From positions 1 to 64,000 of the forward strand of contig NZ_JAQSDY010000001.1 in the NCBI RefSeq assembly GCF_029946145.1: a stretch of 64,000 nt of DNA. Reading direction: 5' to 3'. Each line of letters starts with the position of its first letter. Position 1 is the first letter of the stretch. Shown here in pieces: positions 55,530 to 64,000 of this stretch. Both the position numbers and the translations under genes were made by a program. Source of the stretch: Brevundimonas sp. GTDB taxonomy: Bacteria > Pseudomonadota > Alphaproteobacteria > Caulobacterales > Caulobacteraceae. Below the pieces are notes generated by a model. That model was not told where the DNA came from, did no database searches, and was given only the letters and a program-made list of their open reading frames with translations.

Positions 55530-56432
55530 ATGAGCACGCTGAAAGATCGCGTCATCGTCGTCACCGGCTCCGGCCGGGGGCTGGGCCGCGCCTATGCCCT
55601 GGATCTCGCCGCGCGCGGCGCCTGCGTCGTGGTCAACACCCGCCCTCGCGCCGCCGATGCGCCCGGTTCGGCCGAGGCGGTGGTGGCCGAGATAGAAGCC
55701 GCCGGCGGTCGTGCCGCCGCCGCGCCGCTCGCGGTCGAGGACGCCGATTCAGGCGATCGACTGCTGGCGACGGCGCTCGAGGCCTTCGGCCGCATCGACG
55801 GTCTGCTCAACAACGCCGGCGCGCCCGAGGCCTCGACCCTGCACCGGCAGACGCTCGACGAGTTCCGGGCCAATTTCGAGGTCAATTTCTTCGGCTCCCT
55901 GATCCCGACCCTACCGATCTACCGCCACATGCGCGACAACGGCGGCGGCCGCATCCTCGTCTCGACCTCCACCGCGGGGCTGCACGGCGTGCACGGCATG
56001 GCCGCCTATTCGGCCTCCAAGGCCGGGCTGATCGGCCTGATGCGCGTGATCGCTCTCGAGGGCGCGAGCCGCAATGTCGCCGCCAACGCCCTCGCGCCCT
56101 TCGCCGCCACCGGCATGACCGGCGAATATCTGGCTCCCGAAATAGCGGCCCGCATGGGACCGGAGCGGGTCGCGCCGGTGGCCAGCTGGCTTATGTCCCC
56201 CGACTGTCCCTTGAACGGAGAGACCGTCACCGCCGGCGCCGGCGGTGTGCGCCTCGCCGCGCGCGTCGAGGGCGCCGCCGAATGGTTCGACGACGGCTTC
56301 GGGCCGGACGATCTCAATGCCCGCGTCGACCGGCTGAAAGCCCGCGACGGCTGGCGCGATTTCCCCGACGGCATGGCCGCCTTCGACCAGCTGATGGCGG
56401 ACGGCGTGGCCCGTTCGGGGAGCCCTGAATAA
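55530..56432 (+). CDS. Short-chain dehydrogenase/reductase (hydroxyacyl-CoA type)
   Basis: A 300-residue SDR. Nucleotide motif TGSGRGLGRAYA (about residues 13-24), LNNAG, catalytic Ser in STSTAGLHG, and Tyr/Lys in YSASKAG. The NNAG and loop arrangement and the C-terminal extension resemble the (3R)-hydroxyacyl-CoA dehydrogenase part of peroxisomal MFE-2. It could supply the dehydrogenase step of side-chain degradation. 13 bases after the DUF1295 gene, so the two are co-transcribed. Confidence 0.86.
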   Translation: MSTLKDRVIVVTGSGRGLGRAYALDLAARGACVVVNTRPRAADAPGSAEAVVAEIEAAGGRAAAAPLAVEDADSGDRLLATALEAFGRIDGLLNNAGAPEASTLHRQTLDEFRANFEVNFFGSLIPTLPIYRHMRDNGGGRILVSTSTAGLHGVHGMAAYSASKAGLIGLMRVIALEGASRNVAANALAPFAATGMTGEYLAPEIAARMGPERVAPVASWLMSPDCPLNGETVTAGAGGVRLAARVEGAAEWFDDGFGPDDLNARVDRLKARDGWRDFPDGMAAFDQLMADGVARSGSPE

Positions 56433-56578
56433 AAACGGCCCCGGGACGGTTCGCACTGAGGATGACGGCAGGACGACGTCACGTGAACGAAGGCGCCCCC
56501 ACGATGCAGGGAGACCGAAGCGCGAACCAGAGAGGCGCTCCGTGTCCGGAGCAGTATTCTCTCTAAGTCATTGAAAAA

Positions 56579-56652
56579 TGGAGCGGGCGGCGGGAATCGA
56601 ACCCGCACGAAAAGCTTGGGAAGCTTTCAGGCTACCACTACATCACGCCCGC
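56579..56652 (-). tRNA. tRNA-Gly (CCC)
   Basis: 74 bases with encoded CCA. Acceptor GCGGGCG pairs with CGCCCGC; anticodon stem AAAGC/GCTTT around loop TTCCCAA (anticodon CCC); T-arm GCGGG-TTCGATT-CCCGC. The D-arm is short and weakly paired, as often in tRNA-Gly(CCC). Its 3' end faces the catabolic cluster. Confidence 0.92.
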
Positions 56653-56734
56653 GGAGCCGCCGCAGCCTTAGGGCCAACGGCGGACGGCGTCCAGACGGCA
56701 CGGCGCCGAGGGGCCGCCCCGTCCTGCTTTCGGC

Positions 56735-58390
56735 TCAATCGGCGCGATAGACCACGACCCCGTCGACGATCGTCAGCATGGCCCGTCCCTTGGGGATATC
56801 GGCGACGGGGGCGGTCATCAGGTCGACGTCGAAGGCCGTCAGGTCGGCGCGCTTGCCGACCTGGATCGTGCCCAGTTCGGCCTCGCGGAAGCTGGCGTAT
56901 GCGGGCCAGAGGGTGAACATCTTCAACGCAGTGGCGCGATCCACGGCCTCCCCGGGGCGCCAGTCGGGGCCCTGGTTTCCCTCCAGATCGGCGCGCGCGA
57001 CGGCGGCGTAGAATTCGATGAGCGGGGCGCCCCGCTCGACCGGCGCGTCCGAGCCTCCGACCACGACGACTCCCAGATCAACCAGGCTATGCCAGGCGTA
57101 GGCGCCGTCCAGCCGCGCGCCGCCGAGACGGGCGGGCGCGAAATACAGGTCTCCGATCGCGTGGCTGGGCTGCATCGAGGCGATGATGGGCAGGTCCCTG
57201 AACCAGTGATAGTCGGCGGGCCGCAGGATCTGGGCGTGCTCGATCCGCCAGCGCACGTCGGCGCCGTTCGGGCGGTCGGCGGGGGCGACCCCGGCCAGCG
57301 CCTGCTGGTACCATTCCGCCACCGAGGCGTTGCCGCGGTCGCCGATGGCGTGGGTGGCGATCTGGATGCCGCCCTTCAGCGCCGCCTGGTACAACGGCAC
57401 GATCTCCTGTTCCGTGATCTGCATCAGGCCGGTGGTGTCGGGCCGATCGGCATAGGGTTCGAACAGGGCCGCGCCGCGGGAGCCGAGGGCTCCGTCGGCG
57501 TAGTATTTGATCGCCCGGGTGATGATCCGGCCGTCGGCGACGCTGCGCGGGCCGCCCGCGATCAGCTCGGCGGCGCCGTCGGGGGTAATGCTGTTGTAGA
57601 TGCGCAGCGGGGCCTCGCCGTCCTCGGCCATATCCTCCAGCAAGGGGATGTCCTTCCAGGGGGCGCTCATGAAATGGACGCCGGTCCAGCCATAGGCGGC
57701 TTCGACGCGGAAGCCCGCCCGATAGGCTTCGCGCAGCGCGGCGGGGTCGGCCTGCGGCATCAGGCCGGCGACCAGGCGTTCGGCGGCGTCGACCAGCAGG
57801 CCGGTCGGCTTGCCGTCGGGTCCTTTCAGGATTTCGCCGCCGGACGGGGCAACGGTCGAGGCGTCGATGTCTGCCGCGGCGAGGGCCGGGGTGGAGGCGA
57901 CCACCGCATGGCCGTCGGCCCGGCCCAGCAGCACGATCCGGCCCGGCGCGGCGGCGTCCAGATCGGCGGCGGTCAGGAAGCGCGCCTCGGGCCAGCGCGT
58001 CTCGATCCAGCCGCGACCGAGGATGGGTCCCTCGGGGTGAGAGGCGGCCCAGGCCGTCAGTCTCGCCATGGCGTCGGCGACCGAGGCCGAGCCCTCGAGA
58101 TTCAGGGTCAGCTCGCGCCAGCCGATGCCGTCCAGGTGGGCATGGCCGTCGGTGAAGCCGGGAAACAGGACCGCGCCCTTGAGATCGAGCGTTTCGGCGT
58201 AGTCGAACTCCGGCACCCCCGACGCGGGGCCGACATAGGCGATCCGCCCGTCCTGGACGAGGACCACCTCGGCCGTCGGTCGCTCCGCCACGCCGGTGTA
58301 GATCGTCCCGCCCCGGATCAACAGTTCCTGCGCCTCGGCGCTCCAGGCGGCGGAACCCAGCAGCAGGGCGAGGGCGAGAGTGCGGATCAT
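56735..58390 (-). CDS. YtcJ-type secreted amidohydrolase
   Basis: A 551-residue metal-dependent hydrolase of the amidohydrolase 3 (YtcJ/NfdA) group, with a signal peptide ending AEAQ (residue 20). Metal ligands are visible in FTDGHAHLDG (HxH), the THAIGDRG segment, IEHAQIL and GSDAPVE. Related enzymes hydrolyse N-substituted formamides or other amides; the true substrate is unknown. ATG 58390 is chosen because it starts the signal peptide. Confidence 0.86.
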   Translation of the reverse strand: MIRTLALALLLGSAAWSAEAQELLIRGGTIYTGVAERPTAEVVLVQDGRIAYVGPASGVPEFDYAETLDLKGAVLFPGFTDGHAHLDGIGWRELTLNLEGSASVADAMARLTAWAASHPEGPILGRGWIETRWPEARFLTAADLDAAAPGRIVLLGRADGHAVVASTPALAAADIDASTVAPSGGEILKGPDGKPTGLLVDAAERLVAGLMPQADPAALREAYRAGFRVEAAYGWTGVHFMSAPWKDIPLLEDMAEDGEAPLRIYNSITPDGAAELIAGGPRSVADGRIITRAIKYYADGALGSRGAALFEPYADRPDTTGLMQITEQEIVPLYQAALKGGIQIATHAIGDRGNASVAEWYQQALAGVAPADRPNGADVRWRIEHAQILRPADYHWFRDLPIIASMQPSHAIGDLYFAPARLGGARLDGAYAWHSLVDLGVVVVGGSDAPVERGAPLIEFYAAVARADLEGNQGPDWRPGEAVDRATALKMFTLWPAYASFREAELGTIQVGKRADLTAFDVDLMTAPVADIPKGRAMLTIVDGVVVYRAD

Positions 58391-58472
58391 GACTCGACTC
58401 CGGTTGAGACGACCGGAGGGGTGGAGCCGAAAGCCGCTGGCGTCAAGCGGACGTCGGACCCATGTGGAGGGC

Positions 58473-58904
58473 ATGAAACTCTACACCATCGGATACGAGG
58501 GCGAGCCGCAGGCCGCCGTGATCGGGCGGCTGAAGGCCGCGGGCGTGACCGTGCTGGCGGACGTGCGCGCGGTGGCGGCGTCGCGGCGGGCGGGCTTCTC
58601 CAAGACTGTGCTGGGCGCGAGTCTGGCCGAGGCCGGGATCGAATACGTGCACCTTCGAGACCTCGGCACGCCAAAAGCCGGGCGGGACGCGGCGCGCAAG
58701 GGCCGGATCGGCGAGATGCGCGACATCTTCGCGGGCCATATGGCGGAGCCGCCGTCGCAGCTTGCCTTCGAGCGGCTGCGCGAGATCGCACGGGACCGGC
58801 CGACGGCGCTGCTGTGTTTCGAGGCTGACCACGCGGGCTGCCACCGCGCGGTGCTGGCGGAACGGCTGGCGGCGGAGGACGGGTTCGAGGTGGTGAACCT
58901 CTGA
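58473..58904 (+). CDS. DUF488 family protein
   Basis: A 143-residue protein of the DUF488 group: [50 protein letters not shown] and the [11 protein letters not shown] segment with conserved Cys and His. Members are predicted DNA-repair or nucleic-acid-related proteins, but none has a firmly known activity. GGAGG lies three bases before the start region. Divergent from the amidohydrolase. Confidence 0.88.
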   Translation: MKLYTIGYEGEPQAAVIGRLKAAGVTVLADVRAVAASRRAGFSKTVLGASLAEAGIEYVHLRDLGTPKAGRDAARKGRIGEMRDIFAGHMAEPPSQLAFERLREIARDRPTALLCFEADHAGCHRAVLAERLAAEDGFEVVNL

Positions 58905-58920
58905 CCCGTCCCCGTCGGCC

Positions 58921-61098
58921 CTATGCCGCGGCCTTCTGCTTGCCGGCGAAGTCGCCGTAGAAGGTGCGGCCCTGGTCGGCCATATCGCGCAGCAGTTGCG
59001 GGACCTTGAAGCGGTCGCCGTAGCGGGCGGCGTAGACGTCGGCCTGGGCCACGAATTCCTTCACCCCGGTCTGGTCGATCATCGTGATCGGGCCGCCGGT
59101 CCAGGGCGCGAAGCCCCAGGCCAGGATGGCGCCGACATCGGCCTCGCGCGGGTCGTCGATGACGCCCTCTTCCCAGCAACGGGCGACCTCGACCGCCTGG
59201 CGGTACAGCAGGCGGCGCTTCTGGTCCTCGACCAGCTCCGGGGTGGAGTCGTTGATCTTGACCGGGGCCAGATCGGCCAGGCCGGACCACAGCGTCTTGG
59301 GCTTGGTTTCGTAGTCGTAGAAGCCCTTGCCGTTCTTGCGGCCGTAGCGGCCGAGCTCTTCCACCATCGTCTGGACGATGTGCGACCCGGGCAGAGGCTC
59401 GTACTTGTCGCCGAGGTCGGCGGCGGTCTGTTTGGCGATCTTGACCGACAGGTCCAGCGCCACGTCGTCGTGCATCTCCAGCGGGCCGCGCGGCATGCCG
59501 GTCATGCGGCCGATGTTGTCGATCAGGGCCGGGGCGTAGCCCTCTTCCAGCATGGCCATGCCCTCGGCCACATAGGTGCCGAAGCAGCGCGAGGTGTAGA
59601 ATCCGCGGCCGTCGTTGACGACGATCGGGGTCTTCCTGATCTTCATCACATAGTCGAGCGCCTTGGCGATCGCCGCCTCGCCGGTCTTCTCGCCGAGGAT
59701 GATCTCGACCAGCATCATCTTGTCGACGGGCGAGAAGAAGTGGATGCCGATGAAGTCCTCGGGCCGGATGCTGGCCTCGGCCAGGCCGGTGATCGGCAGG
59801 GTCGAGGTGTTGGAGCCGAACACGGCGCCGGGCGCCAGCTGGGCCTCGGCGCGTTTGGTCACGTCGGCCTTGATCTCGCGGTTCTCGAACACCGCCTCGA
59901 TGACCAGGTCCGAGCCCTTGATCAGGTCGTAGTCCGTGGTGGCGGTGACGGAGACCAGCAGGGCGTCGAACTTCTCCTGGGTGATCTGGCCGCGCGAGAG
60001 GCGCTTCTTCAGCAGGTCGGCGACGTGGGCCTTGCCCTTTTCGGCGTCCTCCTGGGTGCGGTCGATCAGGATGGTCTCGATGCCGGCGAGGGCCTGCACA
60101 TAGGCGATGCCCGCGCCCATCATGCCGGCGCCGATGACGGTGACCTTCTTCGGATCGGACTTCGGCACGCCGGCCGGGCGCACGGCGCCCTTGTCGAGCT
60201 CCTGCTTGCTGAGGAACAGCGAGCGGATCATGGCCTGGGCCTGCGGCGTCATCAGGGTCTTGATGAAATAGCGGGTCTCGATGCGCAGGGCCGCGTCCAT
60301 CGGCACCTGGACGCCCTCATAGACGGCCTTCATCAGGTTCAGCACGGCAGGATAGTTGCCGTACGACTGCTTGCGCAGCATGGCGTTGCCGACGAGGAAA
60401 TTCTGGATGCCGGCCGGGTGGTAGGGGCCGCCGCCGGGCAGTTTGAACGACTTGTCGTCCCACGGCTGGACGGCCTTGCCGCCGCCCTTGATCCACGCCT
60501 TGGCCGCCTCGACTTCCGAACCCTTGGCCACGACCTCGTGCACCACGCCCGCGCCCCTGGCGTCGTTCGGGCGCCAGGACGAACCGGCGCTCATCGCCGT
60601 CATCGCCGCCTGCACGCCGATCAGGCGCGTCAGCCGCTGGGTGCCGCCGCCGCCGGGGAAGAGGCCGACCTTGATCTCGGGCAGGCCGAGCTGGATCTTG
60701 TTGTCGTCCGCGACCACCCGATAGTGGCAGGCCAGCGTCAGCTCGAGCCCGCCGCCCAGCGCCAGACCGTTGATCGCGGCGGCCACCGGCTTGCCGCAGG
60801 TCTCCAGCGCGCGCAGGGCGCCGTTCAGTTTCCAGCCAGCGTCATACGCGTCCTGCAGCGAACCGCCGGCGAGCATGCCCCCGGCCATGTCGCCGAGGTC
60901 GGCCCCGGCGCAGAAGCCGCTCGCCTTGCCCGAGGTCAGGACCGCGCCCTTGATGGCGTCGTCGGTCTTCACTCGCTCGACCCACTCGGGGATCTCGGCC
61001 ATCACGCCCGAGGTCAGGGTGTTCATCGACCGCCCGGGGACGTCGAAGGTGATCAGGGCGATGCCGTCGGCGTCGACGTCGATCTTGAAGTTTTCCAT
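58921..61098 (-). CDS. Fatty acid oxidation complex alpha subunit (FadJ/FadB-like)
   Basis: A 725-residue bifunctional enzyme. The N-terminal enoyl-CoA hydratase has the catalytic glutamates Glu119 ([10 protein letters not shown]) and Glu141 (LGLPEIKVG). The C-terminal 3-hydroxyacyl-CoA dehydrogenase has the NAD motif [13 protein letters not shown], the catalytic His in [12 protein letters not shown] and the [10 protein letters not shown] segment. Works with the FadA-like thiolase 17 bases upstream in the same transcript. It could also serve CoA intermediates of the nearby catabolic cluster. Confidence 0.93.
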   Translation of the reverse strand: MENFKIDVDADGIALITFDVPGRSMNTLTSGVMAEIPEWVERVKTDDAIKGAVLTSGKASGFCAGADLGDMAGGMLAGGSLQDAYDAGWKLNGALRALETCGKPVAAAINGLALGGGLELTLACHYRVVADDNKIQLGLPEIKVGLFPGGGGTQRLTRLIGVQAAMTAMSAGSSWRPNDARGAGVVHEVVAKGSEVEAAKAWIKGGGKAVQPWDDKSFKLPGGGPYHPAGIQNFLVGNAMLRKQSYGNYPAVLNLMKAVYEGVQVPMDAALRIETRYFIKTLMTPQAQAMIRSLFLSKQELDKGAVRPAGVPKSDPKKVTVIGAGMMGAGIAYVQALAGIETILIDRTQEDAEKGKAHVADLLKKRLSRGQITQEKFDALLVSVTATTDYDLIKGSDLVIEAVFENREIKADVTKRAEAQLAPGAVFGSNTSTLPITGLAEASIRPEDFIGIHFFSPVDKMMLVEIILGEKTGEAAIAKALDYVMKIRKTPIVVNDGRGFYTSRCFGTYVAEGMAMLEEGYAPALIDNIGRMTGMPRGPLEMHDDVALDLSVKIAKQTAADLGDKYEPLPGSHIVQTMVEELGRYGRKNGKGFYDYETKPKTLWSGLADLAPVKINDSTPELVEDQKRRLLYRQAVEVARCWEEGVIDDPREADVGAILAWGFAPWTGGPITMIDQTGVKEFVAQADVYAARYGDRFKVPQLLRDMADQGRTFYGDFAGKQKAAA

Positions 61099-61115
61099 GG
61101 TCAAAATCCCTCGGC

Positions 61116-62321
61116 TCAGACGCGTTCGATAACGGTGGCGGTGCCCATGCCGCCGCCGATGCACAGGGTGATCAGAGCGGTCGATTTGTTCGACCGCTCC
61201 AGCTCGTCCAGGGCGATGCCGGTGATCATGGCGCCGGTGGCGCCCAGCGGGTGGCCCATGGAGATGCCGCCGCCGTTCACGTTCATCTTCGAATGGTCGA
61301 TATCGAGCGCCTGCATGTAGCGCAGCACCACGGCGGCGAAGGCCTCGTTGAGCTCCCAGACGTCGATGTCGGCGGGGGTCATGCCCAGCTTGGCGAGCAG
61401 CTTCTTCGTCACGAACTCGGGGCCGGTCAGCATGATCGAGGGTTCGGAGCCGATCGAGGCGGCGCCGACGATGCGGGCGCGGGGCTTGAGGCCGAGTGCC
61501 TGACCGGCCTCCAGCGAGCCGATCAGGACGCCGGCGGAGCCGTCGACGATGCCCGAGGAGTTGCCCGGGGTGTGGACGTGGTTGACGCGCTCGACCTCGG
61601 GGTAGCGCTGGTTGATGACGCTGTCGAAGGCCATCTCGCCCATCATGGCGAAGGACGGGTTCAGGGCGCCGAGGGTCTGCATGTCGGTGTTGGGGCGGAT
61701 GGTCTCATCGCGGTCCAGCTGGACGAGGCCGAGCTGGTTCCTGACCGGGATCACCGATTTGGAGAAGCGGCCGTCGGCCCAGGCGGCGGCGGCGCGCTTG
61801 TGGCTTTCCATGGAGTAGGCGTCGACGTCGTCGCGGCTGAAGCCGTATTTTGTGGCGATCATGTCGGCCGAGACGCCCTGGGGGACGAAAAAGGTCGGGA
61901 AGGCGCTGGACGGGTCGACCGGCCAGGCGCCGCCGTCGGAGCCCATCGGCACCCGGCTCATGGCCTCGATGCCGCCGCCGACGGCGAAGTCGGCCTCGCC
62001 GGACTTCACCTTGGCCGCGGCCATGTTCACGGCCTCGAGGCCCGAGGCGCAGAAGCGGTTCACCTGGACGCCGGCGACGGTCTGGGCCCAGCCGGCCGAG
62101 AGGACGGCGGTGCGGGCGATGTCGGCGCCCAGTTCGCCCACGGGCGTGACGCAGCCGAGGATGACGTCGTCGACCTTCGAGGTGTCCAGATCGTTGCGGT
62201 CGCGCAGGGCTTCCAGCACCTGGGTGGCCAGGCTGAGACCCGTGATCTCGTGCAGGGAGCCGTCCTTCTTGCCCTTGCCGCGCGGGGTGCGCACGGCGTC
62301 GTAGATATAGGCCTCGGCCAT
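61116..62321 (-). CDS. Acetyl-CoA C-acyltransferase (FadA/FadI-like thiolase)
   Basis: A 401-residue thiolase with all catalytic residues: Cys91 ([10 protein letters not shown]), His in [12 protein letters not shown] and Cys387 (TLCIGGGMG). It releases acetyl-CoA from 3-ketoacyl-CoA. The first gene of a two-gene operon with the FadJ-like gene. Promoter elements and a repeated ACGT motif lie about 50 bases upstream. Confidence 0.94.
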   Translation of the reverse strand: MAEAYIYDAVRTPRGKGKKDGSLHEITGLSLATQVLEALRDRNDLDTSKVDDVILGCVTPVGELGADIARTAVLSAGWAQTVAGVQVNRFCASGLEAVNMAAAKVKSGEADFAVGGGIEAMSRVPMGSDGGAWPVDPSSAFPTFFVPQGVSADMIATKYGFSRDDVDAYSMESHKRAAAAWADGRFSKSVIPVRNQLGLVQLDRDETIRPNTDMQTLGALNPSFAMMGEMAFDSVINQRYPEVERVNHVHTPGNSSGIVDGSAGVLIGSLEAGQALGLKPRARIVGAASIGSEPSIMLTGPEFVTKKLLAKLGMTPADIDVWELNEAFAAVVLRYMQALDIDHSKMNVNGGGISMGHPLGATGAMITGIALDELERSNKSTALITLCIGGGMGTATVIERV

Positions 62322-62371
62322 GGGAGTCGGTCTCCAATAAGGACGGATCAAGCGTGGACGCCAGAAAACCT

Positions 62372-62391
62372 ACGTTTACGTCAACGTCAAG
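62372..62391 (-). promoter_or_regulatory. Candidate regulator site and promoter of the beta-oxidation operon
   Basis: On the minus strand: AAAAAACTTGACGTTGACG followed by TAAACGTAGG. It contains ACGT three times at 7-8 base spacing and two TTGACG hexamers usable as -35 boxes, preceded by an A6 tract. ACGT-repeat sites of this look are known for LiuR/FadR-type control of fatty-acid and branched-chain amino-acid use in proteobacteria; which regulator binds here is inference. Confidence 0.4.
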
Positions 62392-62753
62392 TTTTTTCGC
62401 CGGCAGAAACCTGAACTGTCCGTGACCCGGAAAATTCGTGGGACATTTCGGACAACCGGACATCGGGCCCGCGACACACGAAACCTGACCGGGCGATGCG
62501 TCGGAATCGGATGTGTCATTCCAGCGTCCGCGATGCCGGTGACGTGGAGGGGGAGGAGGGTCCGGCTCCTCCGCGGCCTCCGCGGCCTCCGCTTCTGAAC
62601 GCGAACCCGCCGAAATGAGCGGTTGTGTCGGCTACCGGACGCCTGACGGCGTCGATTCGCGAGAACGACTCTCAGCTAGCTTCGCCGTAGGAACGTGGGA
62701 CTTTCTCCGTGTCTTAAGCCGCCAGGCACCGTTTTTGTCAGGAGGAGAAGACC
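62392..62753 (+). other. Intergenic region upstream of the hemerythrin gene
   Basis: About 360 bases without a supportable gene. Contains a CCGCGGCCT tandem run (about 62570-62592) and a GGAAC sequence (62690-62694). AGGAGGAG precedes the hemerythrin start. No clear promoter was identified. Confidence 0.4.
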
Positions 62754-63305
62754 ATGGCCCGGACCTATGAAGAGATGGACGCGATCGCGATGTTGAAGGC
62801 CGACCACCGCAAGGTGGAGGAGATTTTCGCGGCGTTCGAAAAGGCGACCTCGAAGTCGAGGAAACAGGCGCTGGCCGAACAGGCCTGCCTCGAGTTGAAG
62901 GTCCACACCGCGATCGAGGAAGAGATCTTCTATCCGGCCTGTCGCGGCAAGATCGAGGAAGACCTTCTGAACGAGGCCTATGTCGAGCATGACGGGGCCA
63001 AGCTGCTGATCAACGACATCGAGGCCGGCGGCCCGGAAGAGGATTTCTACGACGCCAAGGTCAAGGTGTTGTCCGAGATGATCGAGCACCACGTCGAGGA
63101 AGAGGAGATGCGCTCCGAGGGCATGTTCGCCCAGGCCCGCGCCGCCGGCCTGGACATGGACGCCCTTGCGGATGCGATGCGCGCCCGCAAGGCGACGGCG
63201 ATGGAGGAATTCCAGGCGGGCAAGCCCGCCGTGACCCTGACGCTGGAAGGCGACGACACGGAAAAGGCGCTGATGGACACGCCGATGGGTGACGCCGCCC
63301 GCTGA
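62754..63305 (+). CDS. Hemerythrin domain protein
   Basis: A 183-residue cytoplasmic HHE protein binding a di-iron centre. Likely ligands are in LKADHRKVEEIF, KVHTAIEEEIFYP, EHDGAKLL and MIEHHVEEEEM. A C-terminal extension of about 45 residues follows the helical bundle. Related proteins sense or scavenge oxygen, nitric oxide or peroxide. Strong ribosome-binding site AGGAGGAG. Confidence 0.9.
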   Translation: MARTYEEMDAIAMLKADHRKVEEIFAAFEKATSKSRKQALAEQACLELKVHTAIEEEIFYPACRGKIEEDLLNEAYVEHDGAKLLINDIEAGGPEEDFYDAKVKVLSEMIEHHVEEEEMRSEGMFAQARAAGLDMDALADAMRARKATAMEEFQAGKPAVTLTLEGDDTEKALMDTPMGDAAR

Positions 63306-63369
63306 TACAGGCACGGGAACGGCGTGGGAGCCGGGGCGCTATGTCCCCGCACCTGACTGAGGAAGCTCC

Positions 63370-63966
63370 ATGCGCCGTTCCCTGTTTCTGATTCTCGCCG
63401 CCATCCTGCCCGCCGCCGCCTGCGCGGACGCGTATGCGCCTCAGACCGGGCGGGCGCCCCTGATCGAGCCGGCGTCACAATCCGCGCGGCAGGTCGTCCC
63501 GATCACGCCGCCCCGCAGTTCCAGACCTTCGGACCAGATCGAAGCCCGACTGCTCGCCGCCCACAACGCCGAGCGCGCGCTGGTCGGATCGCGGCCGCTG
63601 ATCTGGAGCGAGGAACTGGAGGCCGAAGCCCGGGGCTGGGCCGGTCAACTGATCTCCAGCGGTCGCTTCGCCCACGATCCGTCGATGCATGGTCATGGCG
63701 AGAACCTGTGGAGCGGCTGGGGCGGGCGCGCCTTCACGCCGGAGGAGATGGTCGGCGAATGGATCGCCGAGAAGGCGCAATACCGCGAGGGCGTATTCCC
63801 GAATGTCAGCCGCACCGGCGACTGGTCCGACGTGGGCCACTACAGCCAGTTGGTCTGGGGCGGCACAACCCATGTCGGCTGCGCCATCGTGTCCCGGGAT
63901 GACCGGTCGGTTCTGGCCTGTCGCTATGCGCCGCCCGGCAATATCGACGGTCGCCGCGCCTATTAG
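63370..63966 (+). CDS. CAP-domain (SCP-like) lipoprotein
   Basis: A 198-residue exported protein. The signal ends in a lipobox-like AAACAD (Cys about residue 17), followed by a Pro/Ser-rich linker and the CAP domain: LLAAHNAERALVG, GHGENLWSG, VGHYSQLVWGGTTHVGCAIV. The cavity His/Glu residues of the CAP family are present (GENLW, GHYSQ). Complete; function in bacteria is generally unknown, possibly envelope-related. Confidence 0.88.
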   Translation: MRRSLFLILAAILPAAACADAYAPQTGRAPLIEPASQSARQVVPITPPRSSRPSDQIEARLLAAHNAERALVGSRPLIWSEELEAEARGWAGQLISSGRFAHDPSMHGHGENLWSGWGGRAFTPEEMVGEWIAEKAQYREGVFPNVSRTGDWSDVGHYSQLVWGGTTHVGCAIVSRDDRSVLACRYAPPGNIDGRRAY

Positions 63967-64000
63967 CCGACGTAGCCGGCCTGCATCAGTTCGGCGATGT
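63963..64000 (-). CDS. Possible C-terminus of a gene beyond the right edge
   Basis: Read on the minus strand the last bases give IAELMQAGYVG followed by TAA at 63963-63965, which looks like a natural protein end and overlaps the CAP gene stop by 4 bases. Too short to identify. Confidence 0.3.
   Translation of the reverse strand, partial: IAELMQAGYVG

Noticed and set aside
62690..62716. GGAAC as an EcfG/SigT-type -35 box before the hemerythrin gene
   Set aside because: No CGTT-type -10 box at 16-17 bases; the sequence there is GTCTT. The match is too weak.

Overview
The window is one contiguous stretch of a high-GC alphaproteobacterial chromosome, most likely from Caulobacterales and probably close to Brevundimonas. 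The reasons are the GC-rich codon use, two large TonB-dependent receptors with alphaproteobacterial signal and plug sequences, KDO-type LPS synthesis (kdsB), and the gene families and gene order seen. No plasmid, phage or integrase gene is visible. The organism call is inference from gene content; no 16S rRNA is present.

Layout. 1-4.4 kb: end of an outer-membrane protein gene, then argB / HAD nucleotidase / dapD (arginine and lysine-cell wall precursors) and a PQQ-type sugar dehydrogenase lipoprotein. 4.5-7.6 kb: tRNA-Met and a TonB-dependent receptor with a strong terminator. 7.6-14.2 kb: a polyamine region with agmatine deiminase and N-carbamoylputrescine amidase, split by a small repeat-flanked four-helix-bundle (S23/IVP-type) gene, then three envelope or unknown genes, a deoxyhypusine-synthase-like enzyme and an ornithine/lysine decarboxylase-type enzyme. 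14.3-17.2 kb: phnCDE-type ABC transporter with a candidate Pho box. 17.2-24.1 kb: a REP-like palindrome, thrS-yidD-NifU-like, TPR protein, M17 aminopeptidase, NlpC/P60 protein, membrane cytochrome c. 24.1-35.3 kb: mainly housekeeping (kdsB, nudC, SRP RNA, dnaX, ybaB, recR, rmuC) with small accessory proteins between them.

35.3-56.4 kb is the most distinctive part: 16 genes for catabolism of a conjugated or aromatic compound. It holds two carotenoid/stilbene-cleavage oxygenases, three acyl/aryl-CoA ligases, three thiolase-family proteins, a PaaN-type aldehyde dehydrogenase, a thioesterase, a nitronate-monooxygenase-type flavoprotein, two DUF1295 (steroid-reductase-like) membrane proteins, an SDR, a TonB receptor and a double-domain HxlR regulator. 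Eight of these form one translationally coupled chain. Both oxygenase promoters carry the same motif with CGCAA/TTGCG inverted half-sites, which suggests one regulon. The likely logic is uptake by the TonB receptor, oxidative double-bond cleavage to aldehydes, oxidation to acids, CoA activation, saturation, and thiolytic chain shortening. The region ends next to a tRNA-Gly gene.

56.6-64 kb: tRNA-Gly, YtcJ-type amidohydrolase, DUF488 protein, a fatty acid beta-oxidation pair (FadJ-like and FadA-like) with a candidate fatty-acid/branched-chain regulator site, a hemerythrin and a CAP-domain lipoprotein. The beta-oxidation pair could supply the hydratase and dehydrogenase steps that the catabolic cluster lacks.
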